Assembly: GCA_030040865.1 (NCBI GenBank)
Contig: JASHSX010000149.1
Span: 1-13,320 of the forward strand
Reading direction: 5' to 3'
DNA: 13,320 nt
Origin: Thermoplasmata archaeon
Lineage (GTDB): Archaea; Thermoplasmatota; Thermoplasmata; Lutacidiplasmatales; UBA184
Positions 1 through 7,700 of this stretch are shown here, one piece after another. The first letter of the stretch is position 1. Each line of letters opens with the position of its first letter. The translations under genes and the position numbers were made by a program. The notes under the pieces are model-generated. The model saw only the letters and a program-made list of their open reading frames with translations, was not told the DNA's origin and searched no databases.

Positions 1-513
1 GTCGAGGTCGTCATGGCGACCGGCGACCAGGAGGTCGCGGCGCAGCGCGTCGCGCACGAGGCCGGGATCCGGGAGTTCCACGCCGGCCTCACACCGGCGG
101 GGAAGCTCGAGCTGCTCGAGCAGCTCCGGGCGTCCGGGAAGCACGTCGCCTTCGTCGGCGACGGGATCAACGACGCCCCCGCGCTCGCGGCCGCCGACCT
201 GGGCCTCGCGATCGGCTCGGGGACGGACGTCGCGCGCGAGTCGGGCGGCGTGGTGCTGTTGCGGTCGGGCTTCGGCGACGTCGCCCTCGCGCTCCGCCTC
301 GGCCGCCGGACCGTCCGCAAGGTCCGGGGCAACCTCCTCTGGGCGCTGGGCTACAACGCGGTCCTCCTCCCGATCGCGATGGGCGCCCTGGTGCCGATCT
401 TCGGCCTCGGCGTCTTTACTGTCCTTCCCGTCACCGGCGCCCTCGCGATGGGACTCTCGTCCACGTCGGTCGTCGCGAACTCGCTCTCGCTACGGTGGGT
501 CGCGCTCGGCTAG
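1..513 (+). CDS. copA: Cu(I)-type P1B ATPase, C-terminal part (5' truncated by window edge)
   Basis: This is the last 170 residues of a heavy-metal P-type ATPase, a membrane pump that uses ATP to export a metal ion. The reading frame is open from base 1, so the metal-binding region, TM1-6 and the phosphorylated DKTGT site lie outside the window. Visible parts are the end of the P-domain, with a TGD at residues 7-9 of the fragment, the hinge motif GDGINDAP at 53-60 and a GSGTDVA at 72-78, then two membrane helices. The first helix has N-x6-YN-x4-P (N111, Y118, N119, P124). The second has P-x6-M-x2-SS-x-SV-x2-N (P143, M150, S153, S154, N160). These are the TM7 and TM8 signatures of the Cu(I) subgroup (P1B-1). 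The CPC motif of TM6, which would confirm copper, is not visible. ppk2 follows 96 bases later on the same strand. The family call is firm; copper is strongly suggested. Confidence 0.93.
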   Translation, partial: VEVVMATGDQEVAAQRVAHEAGIREFHAGLTPAGKLELLEQLRASGKHVAFVGDGINDAPALAAADLGLAIGSGTDVARESGGVVLLRSGFGDVALALRLGRRTVRKVRGNLLWALGYNAVLLPIAMGALVPIFGLGVFTVLPVTGALAMGLSSTSVVANSLSLRWVALG

Positions 514-536
514 TCCGGTCTTCCGGCCCCCGGCGG

Positions 537-606
537 TGACTCTATCCGCTCCGGGCCCTCCCCACCGCCGCGCGGCGGGTGCTCCGGGCTCCGCCCCGCG
601 GTAGGT
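537..606 (+). promoter_or_regulatory. Leader region of ppk2: TATA-like element, GC hairpin, weak SD
   Basis: The copA-ppk2 gap holds a TATA-like CTCTATCC near 539-546, an imperfect GC hairpin at 563-581, and a weak purine stretch (TAGGT, 602-606) just ahead of the ATG at 610. If the TATA-like element is used, the mRNA would carry a leader of roughly 40 bases containing the hairpin. The hairpin could equally be structure at the 3' end of the copA transcript, but no T-tract follows it. The elements are visible; their use as a promoter is inferred. Confidence 0.3.
563..581. repeat. Inverted repeat flanked by 9-bp direct repeats
   Basis: The core CCGCCGCGCGGCGG is a perfect 14-bp palindrome at 565-578. 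It extends to a CACC/GGTG pairing at the ends (563-566 with 578-581) if one base bulges. The nonamer GCTCCGGGC flanks it directly at 548-556 and 581-589, a spacing of 33 bases. It may be an operator or an RNA hairpin, but short GC palindromes also arise by chance at this base composition. Confidence 0.4.
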
Positions 607-609
607 CCG

Positions 610-1416
610 ATGGCGATGCTCCGGATCCGGCCGGGATCGAAGGTCCGCCTGGCCCGGTGCGATCCCGGTGACACGTCGGCGTTCGGGGGGTCGAAAGCCC
701 GGGCGATCGTCGCCACGCGGCGGCAGGTCGACCGGCTCGATCGGCTGCAGGAGATGCTCTACGCGTGCCGTTCGTCGTCCCTCCTGATCGTCCTTCAGGG
801 ACTCGACACGGCGGGCAAGGATGGGACGATCCGGCGGGTCTTCGAGGGGGTGGATCCGCAGGGGGTCCGGGTCGCCTCGTTTCAGGTCCCGACCCCCGTC
901 GAGAAGGCCCATGACTTCCTCTGGCGGGTCCACCCCCACGCGCCGGCGAAGGGCGAGATCGTGATCTTCAACCGGAGCCACTATGAGGACGTCCTCGTGG
1001 CCCGGGTCGACAAGCTGGTACCGAAACGGGTCTGGAGGGCCCGGTTCCGGGCCATCAACGAGTTCGAGCGGATGCTCACGCGAGAAGGTACGACGGTCGT
1101 CAAGTTCTTCCTCCACATCAGCGAGTCGGAGCAGCGCCGTCGCCTCGCGGCCCGGCTCGCCGACCCCACGAAGCACTGGAAGTTCAGCCTCGGCGACGCG
1201 GAGGAGCAGCCCCGCTACCCGCTCTACACCCGCGCGATCGAGGACGTACTCACGACCACGAGCACCGAGTGGGCCCCGTGGTACCTCGTCCCGGCCGACA
1301 AGAAGTGGTTCCGCGACTGGGCGGTCTCGAAGGTCCTGGTCGACTCCCTCGAGAGCCTCCGGCTCGAGTGGCCGCCGCTCCCGAAGGGATTCCGTTCGAT
1401 CCGATTCGCGCCATGA
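610..1416 (+). CDS. ppk2: Polyphosphate kinase 2 (PPK2) family phosphotransferase
   Basis: PPK2 enzymes move phosphate between polyphosphate and nucleotides (AMP, ADP or GDP) in the cytoplasm. The 268-residue product has the full compact single-domain length of the family. It shows the Walker A loop GLDTAGKDG at 64-72, the Walker B region VIFNRSHYEDVL at 118-129, the lid segment with KHWKFSLGD at 188-196, and the late ADKKWFRD motif at 229-236, all hallmarks of PPK2. The short single-domain form and AGKDG loop resemble the polyphosphate:nucleotide phosphotransferase groups, but class I, II or III cannot be fixed by eye. ATG at 610 is used; an ATG two codons on (616) is an alternative. The stop codon overlaps the ATG of a mini-ORF (ATGA at 1413-1416) that leads to the MFS gene, so the three are probably co-transcribed. 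The neighbouring copper pump suggests a role in metal or phosphate stress (inference). Confidence 0.95.
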   Translation: MAMLRIRPGSKVRLARCDPGDTSAFGGSKARAIVATRRQVDRLDRLQEMLYACRSSSLLIVLQGLDTAGKDGTIRRVFEGVDPQGVRVASFQVPTPVEKAHDFLWRVHPHAPAKGEIVIFNRSHYEDVLVARVDKLVPKRVWRARFRAINEFERMLTREGTTVVKFFLHISESEQRRRLAARLADPTKHWKFSLGDAEEQPRYPLYTRAIEDVLTTTSTEWAPWYLVPADKKWFRDWAVSKVLVDSLESLRLEWPPLPKGFRSIRFAP

Positions 1417-1481
1417 CCGGCGGGAGCGACCGGCGCCGCGGCGCCCGAGCTCCCGCCGGACCGGGCGGTCGTCCGCGATGA
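1413..1481 (+). CDS. Possible 22-codon bridging mini-ORF between ppk2 and the MFS gene
   Basis: The ATG at 1413 overlaps the ppk2 stop (ATGA). The frame runs 22 codons and ends in a TGA at 1479-1481 that overlaps the ATG of the MFS gene at 1478 (again ATGA). The peptide starts MTGGSDRRRG and is rich in Arg, Gly, Ala and Pro. It has no recognisable domain and its composition is what GC-rich DNA gives by chance. If translated, its likely role is to carry ribosomes from ppk2 to the transporter start by termination-reinitiation, rather than to make a functional protein. This is speculative; only the two overlaps are observed. Confidence 0.25.
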   Translation: MTGGSDRRRGARAPAGPGGRPR

Positions 1482-2692
1482 GCCGACCCGCCCTCGGGGC
1501 CGGCCGCGGCCCGTTCCGCTGGACCGCCTACACCCTCGGCGTCACTGCCTTCGGAGCCGGTGTGCCGACGCCGCTCTACGCGGTCTACGAGTCCGAGTAC
1601 CACTTCTCGTCGGCGGTCCTCGCGGGCATCTTCGCGGCGTACACGATCGGCGTCCTCGGGACGACGTTCCTCGTGGCGCCGCTCTCCGACGTGATCGGCC
1701 GCAAGCCGGTCCTCCACGTCGGGATGGCGCTCACCGTGGCGAGCGGGCTCGCCTTCCTGTTCGCCTCGGGGGTGGCGACGCTCGCGCTGGCCCGCGTCGT
1801 CTCGGGACTCGCGGTCGGCGCCACGACCAGCACGGCGACCGCGGCGATGACGGGGCTCGAGCCCCGCGGCGACCAGCACCACGTGGCCCGCGTCTCGGTC
1901 GCCGCGAACTTCGGCGGGGTCGCCTCGGGGATCCTCCTCTCCGGCCTCCTGCTCGAGTACGCGCCGCGCCCCACGGTCCTCGTCTACCTCGTGCTCATCG
2001 CCGCGAGCGCGGTCGGTTTCCTCGCCGTCTCGCGGACCCCCGAGACCGTCGCCGATCGACTCGCCGCGCCGCACGTGCCGAGGCTCTCGGTGCCGGCGAG
2101 CTGTCGCCGGCCGTTCTGGGTGGCGGCGGGGGCGCTCGCCGCGTGCTACTCGATCTACGGGTTCTTCGGTTCGCTCGCCCCGACGTTCCTGCGGGTCGAC
2201 CTCGGCGTGGGGAACGCGGCCGCCGCGGCGGCGGCCGTCGCGGTGATGTTCGGCACGGCGTCGCTCATCCAGCTCGGGCTCGGGCAGGTCCGGGACCGTC
2301 GCGCCCTGTTGTTCGGTCTCCCGCTCATCGGGGCGGCGACCGTCGCGATCCTGGCGGCGATCCTCGCAGCGTCCCTGCCGCTCCTCCTGCTCGGAGCGCT
2401 GGTCCTGGGGGCGGGCGTGGGGTTCGCGTACATGGGCAGCGTCACCCTCATCGATCGGACCGCGCCGGCGGCTCTCCGGGGGGAGGTCCTCGCCGCCTTC
2501 TTCGTGGTCGGCTACCTGGCGCTTGCCGTGCCGACGATCGGCATCGGCGTCGCGGCCGACGCGGTGGGCCTCTCGGCGGCCGCGGTCGGATTCGGCCTCG
2601 GCCTCGCCGTGTGGGTCGCGGGCCTCTACCTGCTCACCCGCCGGACGCCCACCCCCGCGGGCGGAGAGGGCCGCCCCCGGAGCGCCGCCTAA
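1478..2692 (+). CDS. Major facilitator superfamily (MFS) transporter
   Basis: This is a 404-residue integral membrane protein with the hydrophobic pattern of a 12-helix MFS carrier, in two halves. The N-half has the loop 2-3 signature (motif A), G/S-x-x-x-D-x-x-G-R-K, with D71 and GRK at 74-76. A conserved Arg and glycine-rich helix 4 follow at about 106-115 (RVVSGLAVGA). A hydrophilic central loop at about 185-211 separates the halves. The last residues are charged and proline-rich. The open frame extends far upstream, but the translation there is low-complexity Ser/Arg-rich shadow of ppk2. ATG 1478 starts just before the first helix and is preferred. The substrate cannot be read from sequence; the family includes drug, sugar and metabolite carriers. 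It lies 61 bases after ppk2, linked through the mini-ORF. It converges on the GNAT gene with 42 bases between stops. Confidence 0.9.
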   Translation: MSRPALGAGRGPFRWTAYTLGVTAFGAGVPTPLYAVYESEYHFSSAVLAGIFAAYTIGVLGTTFLVAPLSDVIGRKPVLHVGMALTVASGLAFLFASGVATLALARVVSGLAVGATTSTATAAMTGLEPRGDQHHVARVSVAANFGGVASGILLSGLLLEYAPRPTVLVYLVLIAASAVGFLAVSRTPETVADRLAAPHVPRLSVPASCRRPFWVAAGALAACYSIYGFFGSLAPTFLRVDLGVGNAAAAAAAVAVMFGTASLIQLGLGQVRDRRALLFGLPLIGAATVAILAAILAASLPLLLLGALVLGAGVGFAYMGSVTLIDRTAPAALRGEVLAAFFVVGYLALAVPTIGIGVAADAVGLSAAAVGFGLGLAVWVAGLYLLTRRTPTPAGGEGRPRSAA

Positions 2693-2734
2693 GGCGTCCT
2701 CGGGTCCCGGCCGGTCGCTCGGACCGTGGTCCCA

Positions 2735-3184
2735 CTACAGGAGCAGCTCGTAGTGCAGGAAGGCGGTGTCCCGGGCCCACCCTTCGGCCTCGTAGAGGCG
2801 CTGCGCGGGGTTGTCGACGGCCGTCTCGAGGACCAGGCCCTCGGCGCCGGTCTCGCGCGCGAACTCCTTGGCACGGCGCAGAAGTCCGGCCCCGACGCCC
2901 GACCGACGGGCTGCGGGCACGACGAACAGGTCGTTCAGGATCCAGAGCGGGCGCATCGCGACGGAGGAGAACGTCGGGTACAGCTGGGTGAACCCGACCG
3001 TCGCACCGCCCCGCTCGGCGAGGAAGATCACCGACTCGTCGCGGGCGAGTCGCTCGGTCAGGAACCGTCGTTCCGCTTCGGGATCGGGCGCCCCGCGGTA
3101 GAAGGCGCGATAGCCCGCGTAGAGGGGCTGGAGCCGGTCCACGTCGGAGGAGGTCGCGCGCCGGATCGATACCGTGTCGGACAT
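2735..3184 (-). CDS. GNAT-family N-acetyltransferase
   Basis: This 149-residue cytoplasmic enzyme is expected to transfer acetyl from acetyl-CoA to an amine (small molecule or protein N-terminus or lysine). It starts with the typical strand-helix IRRATSSDVDRL. It carries beta4 plus motif A, LNDLFVVPAARRSGVGAGLL, at about 83-102, with the pyrophosphate-binding R-x-x-G-x-G at 93-98. It ends with the motif B region DNPAQRLYEAEGW at 124-136, in which N125, the Tyr at 131 and the Gly at 135 are usual for the fold. Length matches a single GNAT domain. A longer frame reaches 3259, but the extra residues are proline/arginine-rich and run through the promoter region, so ATG 3184 is chosen. It is divergent from the MOSC gene. 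The substrate is unknown. Confidence 0.92.
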   Translation of the reverse strand: MSDTVSIRRATSSDVDRLQPLYAGYRAFYRGAPDPEAERRFLTERLARDESVIFLAERGGATVGFTQLYPTFSSVAMRPLWILNDLFVVPAARRSGVGAGLLRRAKEFARETGAEGLVLETAVDNPAQRLYEAEGWARDTAFLHYELLL

Positions 3185-3291
3185 CGCCCGGCCGGGGAAG
3201 GGAGGGCGGAGGTTGAGCCTTGCCGGGGGCCGCCCGTCGGCGGGCGGACGGGAGGTCAAGGGCTAAGCCGCGTGGTCCCTCCTCGGGGCCG
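3185..3291. promoter_or_regulatory. Divergent promoter region, GNAT gene / MOSC gene
   Basis: This 107-bp gap separates two divergent starts. On the plus side, GGCTAAG at 3261-3267 sits about 26 bases ahead of the ATG at 3292. On the minus side, the complement of 3212-3217 (CTCAAC) sits about 28-33 bases ahead of the ATG at 3184. Both spacings suit leaderless transcription from weak TATA-like boxes. Neither start has a convincing Shine-Dalgarno sequence, although GGAGGT occurs at 3251-3256, too far from the MOSC ATG. The boxes are poor matches to the archaeal consensus, so this is tentative. Confidence 0.35.
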
Positions 3292-3795
3292 ATGACTCCG
3301 TCGGCCGGCGGCCGGGTCCGTCAGCTGAACCGCAAGCCCGAGGTGCCGGGCCAGCGCGGGCTCCCCAAGGTCCCGGTCCCCGAGGCGCGCGTGACCGTGC
3401 GCGGCGTGGAGGGGGACTTCAACCGGTACCGGCACGAGGAGAAGGCCGACGAGCCCGCGATGGCCTTGCTCCTCATGCCGATCGAGACGATCGAGCAGTT
3501 CGGCCGGGAGGGGTGGCCGGTGCGCCCCGGCGACCTAGGCGAGAACATCACCACCGAAGGGGTCCCGTACGGCGACTTCGCTCCCGGCCGTCGGTTCTGG
3601 ATCGGCGCGGTGCGGGTCGAGATCACGAAGCCCTGCACGCCGTGCGACAACCTCTACCAGCTCCCGTACCTGGGGCGCGAGCGCGGTCCGCAGTTCGTCC
3701 GCGCCTCGCTCGGGCGCCGCGGCTGGTACGCGCGCGTCCTCGCGGAGGGGACGGTGCGCACCGGCGACCCGATCCACGCCGAGCCGGCGGAGTAG
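3292..3795 (+). CDS. MOSC-domain protein
   Basis: This is a 167-residue single-domain protein of the MOSC family (the C-terminal domain of molybdenum-cofactor sulfurase; YiiM-like stand-alone forms). Such proteins handle sulfur or bind molybdenum cofactor, and some act in reduction of N-hydroxylated compounds. Visible family marks are an N-terminal R-x-x-QLNRK strand, EGDFNRYRHE at 40-49, the GDLGENIT motif at 80-87, a G-x-R-F-x-I-G-x-V-x-V-E-I-T strand at 99-112, and the conserved cysteine region PCTPC at 114-118 (C115, C118). The C118-type cysteine is the usual functional residue; a second one three residues away is worth noting. ATG 3292 is chosen because the family homology begins right after it. 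An upstream TTG at 3220 would add low-complexity sequence across the promoter. The EamA permease gene follows 17 bases on, probably in one operon. Confidence 0.9.
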   Translation: MTPSAGGRVRQLNRKPEVPGQRGLPKVPVPEARVTVRGVEGDFNRYRHEEKADEPAMALLLMPIETIEQFGREGWPVRPGDLGENITTEGVPYGDFAPGRRFWIGAVRVEITKPCTPCDNLYQLPYLGRERGPQFVRASLGRRGWYARVLAEGTVRTGDPIHAEPAE

Positions 3796-3812
3796 GACCG
3801 GTCGGCGGTACC

Positions 3813-4760
3813 GTGACCCCTTCGGCCGCACCGTCCGCACCGCCGAGCCCGAGCGTCCGGATCCGCTCCCTCGACATCGTCCTCCTCATCGTGCTCGCGA
3901 TCGCCTGGGGCTCGGCCTACATCTTCATCCGGGAGGGGATCGTCTACGGGGCCTCGCCGATCCTGTTCGCGGCGGTCCGCTACGCGCTGTCGGCCGCCGC
4001 GTTCGCGGGCCTCGCGGCGGGCCGCCGCGAGGCGTGGCCGCGCCGCGGCGCGGCGGCCGCATCCGCGGCGATCGGCGGGACGCTCGTCATCGGCGCGTAC
4101 GGGGGGTTCCTGTACTGGGGAGAGCAGTACACGACCGGCGGCTACGCGTCCGTCCTCTCCTGCACCGCGCCGATCCTGACCGTCGCCTTTGCCTATACGC
4201 TGCTGCCGTCGGAGCGCCTCGGCCCCCGCTCGCTCATCGGGCTCGCCCTCGGGTTCGCGGGGACGATCGTCCTCGTCGTCCCCGAGCTCGCCGGCGGTCC
4301 GATCGGGACGTGGGAGGGACCTCCGTTCCTGATCGCAGCGTTCGTCTGCGCGACGTCGGGTACCGTGCTGCTGCGCCGGTACGGCGGCGGACCCCAGGGG
4401 CAATGGCAGATCGGCGTTCAGTTCGCGGTCGCGGCCCTGCTCCTCGGCGCGGTATCGCTGGTCGTCCCCGGCCGCCCGGCGCTCCCGACGACGTGGGCCG
4501 TCCTCGGTTCGCTGGTGGCGCTCGTCGCGCTCTCCTCGGTCGGGGGGTACCTGGCGTACTACACGTTGCACCACCGGGTGGGACCCGTCCGGGCCAACAC
4601 CGTCGCCTACCTGCTGCCGCTCGTGGGCATCGCGCTCGGTTCCGGTTTCTTCGCGGAGCCGATCACCGGCTTCGAGATCGTCGGGTTCCTGATCGTCCTC
4701 GCGGGGGTGACGCTGATCCTCTACGAGTCGAGCCGGCGCCCGCCGGCGGAGACGCGCTGA
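3813..4760 (+). CDS. EamA/DMT-superfamily permease
   Basis: This 315-residue membrane protein of the drug/metabolite transporter superfamily has the usual ten-helix, two-EamA-repeat plan. Repeat one spans about 22-156 and opens with LLIVLAIAWGSAYIFIREG, typical of the family, followed by the R56-containing VRYALS helix and the ASVLSCTAPILTVAFAY helix. Repeat two spans about 168-305 and has the closing AYLLPLVGIALGSGFFAEPIT segment with the conserved Glu (E282) and Pro. The start is a GTG (3813); no in-frame ATG lies upstream in sensible sequence, and the Ser/Pro-rich tail of about 18 residues before helix 1 is cytoplasmic. The spacing of 17 bases from the MOSC gene suggests co-transcription. 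It converges with the thermopsin gene with 25 bases between stops. The substrate (amino acids, metabolites or drugs in relatives) cannot be told. Confidence 0.9.
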   Translation: MTPSAAPSAPPSPSVRIRSLDIVLLIVLAIAWGSAYIFIREGIVYGASPILFAAVRYALSAAAFAGLAAGRREAWPRRGAAAASAAIGGTLVIGAYGGFLYWGEQYTTGGYASVLSCTAPILTVAFAYTLLPSERLGPRSLIGLALGFAGTIVLVVPELAGGPIGTWEGPPFLIAAFVCATSGTVLLRRYGGGPQGQWQIGVQFAVAALLLGAVSLVVPGRPALPTTWAVLGSLVALVALSSVGGYLAYYTLHHRVGPVRANTVAYLLPLVGIALGSGFFAEPITGFEIVGFLIVLAGVTLILYESSRRPPAETR

Positions 4761-4785
4761 CGCGCGCTCTCGGGGATCGGACCGC

Positions 4786-7700
4786 CTACGCGGGAGGCGA
4801 TGTTCCCCGCCGTCGGCGGGCCCAGACCACGAGCCCGATCGCGACCACGGCTCCCGCGCCGATCCCGGCGAGGAGCTCGTAGCCCTCGTCGCCCGGCAGT
4901 CCAAGGAACGACGCGGTGGGCGATCGGACCGTGAACGAGACCGGTCCGGCCGTTGCGTTCGCCCCGGTCGCGTCGCTCACGGTGACGCTCACGGAGTAGG
5001 CGCCCGCCTCCGCCGGGGTGCAGTCGATCGAGGAGGCGTTCGCCGCGACGCAGCCGACCGGGAGCCCGGACCAGGCAAACGCGTCTCCTCCCGCGCCTCC
5101 GCTCACCGCCACGGAGAGCGTCACCGCGCCGCCGCGGCTGACGGACGACGGGCTCACCGAGAGCGGACCGGCCGCGAGCGCGGGGTGCACCACGAAGGAG
5201 AGCGTCGCGGTCGCCGAGACGCCCGAGGAGTCGGTGACGACGAGCGTGAGGTTCACCGACCCCGCCGCGGTGGGAAGGCACGCGATCGACGAGGCGTTCC
5301 CCGAAACGCACCCCTCCGGCAGGACCGTCCAGCGGTACGCGTATCCCCCCGATCCCCCGGTGACGTCGACCGCCGAGAAATCGACCGCCCCTCCGACGTC
5401 CGTCGTCGGTCGGGAAGATCGGAGCGATCCGATCGAGGGGTCCGGGAGGACGTGGTAGACCGCCTCGGCGCTCGCGTTCCCTCCGTCCGTGTCGACCACG
5501 ATCAGCGCCACCGTGGCGTCGGCGATCGCGACTCCGGTCGCGCAGCTGACGGACGACGCGTTGACGGAAGCGCAGCCGGCGGGAAGGCCGCTCCATGAGA
5601 ATCGGTACTCGCCCGTACCGCCGGCGACCCCGGTGGCGGAGAACTCGATCGACCGGCCCGAGTCCACGGAGTCCGGGCTCGCGGTCACGCCCCCGAGGAC
5701 CGGTCCCCCCACGACCCGGAGCGGCGCCGGGGCGCTCGTGGCCGCGCCCCCGTTCGCGTCCGTCACCCGGACCGTGATCGAGTAGTTCCCGGACGCGTTC
5801 GGTGTGCAGGAGATCTCGGCGGACGACGCCGAGGCGCAGCCCGCGGGGAGGCCGGTCCAGACGAACGAGTACCCTCCGGATCCTCCCGAGGCGTCGGTCG
5901 TGAGGACGACCGGTCGATCGACGTCGATCGTACCCGACGGGGCCGTGGCCGGGGTCGTGACGCTCGGTCCGGCCGCCACGTCGAACGAAAGCGTCGAGCT
6001 CGTGGCCGCGCGGTGGTTCGCGTCGGTGACGGTCACGTCGATCGAGAAGGTGCCGACGCTCGTGAGGGGACATCGGGGCGTCGACGAGGCCGTGCCGGAG
6101 CATCCGGCCGGGAGCCCGGTCCACGCATAGGCGTACGGGCTCCGTCCCCCGGAGGCGGACTCGGAAAACTCCACCGACCCGCCCGTCTCGCCGGAGGCCG
6201 GGGTTGCGGTCGGCTTGGCGGCCGCCGGATCGGGGTCGACCGTGAACGAGGCGTTCACGCTCGTCGACGATCGCCCGATCGAGTCCGTGATCGTGACGTT
6301 GATCGTGTACGTGCCCGGGGCGGTCGGGGAACAGCTCACCGAGGTCGTCATCGAGGCCGTGCATCCGAGTCCGGTCCCGGACGTCTGCCACGCGAACGTG
6401 TCGCCGCCGGAACCCGAGGATTCGACGGTGGTCGAGAACGAGATCGTCTGGCCCACGTCCGCGCCGGCGACGGACGGCGCGGGGACGGAGACGAACGGCG
6501 GGCACCCCGTCGTGGTCGATACGCGGAGCGTCGTACCGGCGGTCACGCCGCACACTCCGAGGTACGCCGGACCACCGGTCGCGTTGACCCAGAGAGGATA
6601 CGCACCGGGCACGAGCGTCAGGTTGGCGGCCGCGTTCGCGAAGTCGAACGAGTCTCCGGGGGTCGCGATCGTGCCGTTCCCATCGCCGGGCGCGGCGACG
6701 TCGAGCTCGCCGACCGTGTCCGCGGCGTACGCCAGCCCCGGGGCCGCATCGCGGACGGTCCCGTTGAGCTGCACGGTGTCGGGGATCCCGCCCGCATCGT
6801 GTCCGAAGACCGACTGGACGTCGCTCACGGCCTCCGCCGTGTCGCTGCCGAAGTTCCAGACGGAGGGCGGCGCCTCGAAGTTGTGGCCGTTCCAGTAGTA
6901 GAGGTGCGAGGCGGTGTGCGTGATCGGATCCGCGGTCGTCGCGGAGCCGCCGCCAGGACCGCCGAGGGTGAGCTCGGCGTCGTAGAAGAGCCCGAGCGGG
7001 TTGTAGGTGTAGCCGTCGACCACGAACCCGGGGTCGGCGGTGATCCCGCTCGCCCAGGGGAAGACGACGTTGTCGTACGTGACGTAGTTGCGGGAGACCC
7101 CGTCCCAGTACTCGAAGGCGACCGCGGGCAGCCCCCCGGCGAGGTACGATCGCACCAGGAGACCGAAGTCGCCGGGGTTGGGCATCGTCAGCGAGGCGCC
7201 GGGCAGGCTCGGGTCGGGGCTGACGGCGTAGTACCCCTCGCACCCGCTGTACGGATACACGGTGCCGTTGCCGCTGACGCCGGTGTCGTCGAGGCAGCTC
7301 GCCGACGTGGTGAAGTTCCAGATGTTGTTCTCGAAGCCGAGCGAGTTGTCGGCCGAGTCCATGAACGCCACGTCCTGGATCCAGTAGGCGTAGGTGACCC
7401 CGTCCTGGACGAACTGGAGGACGACGTTGAGCTGGTCGGTGAAGCTCGTCCCCTGGCTCCCGGAGAACGAGAGGTGGGTCCAGGAGAAGTTGCCGAGGAA
7501 TTCCGTCGTGTTGTAGGTGTACGGCGTGCCGTCGGCGCCGATGCCGAAGTCCCCGATCCCCATCGGGGCGGGCTCGGACGAGTAGCCCCCGGTCGGGTCG
7601 ACCGAGTCCGCGGACGATCGGGCCAGGAGCCGTACGTGGATCGGCGGTATCGGGACGGGGGCCGGGGCATGCACCGACGGGGCGGTGGCCGACGAGGACG

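Noticed and set aside
2703..2732. GGACC-GT-GGTCC dyad and a nearby GGTCC between the converging MFS and GNAT genes, considered as a terminator
   Set aside because: The loop is only two bases, or the stem only five pairs, with no T-tract. Archaeal terminators usually need a T-run.
3654..4904. 416-codon minus-strand frame opposite the EamA permease
   Set aside because: It has no hydrophobic segments or motifs, whereas the plus strand encodes a clear ten-helix permease.
4721..7243. 840-codon open frame on the minus strand, offset from the thermopsin gene
   Set aside because: It is extremely Arg/Gly/Asp-rich with no domain, and it overlaps the thermopsin gene, which has clear homology, an SD site and a signal peptide. 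High GC removes stops from shadow frames.
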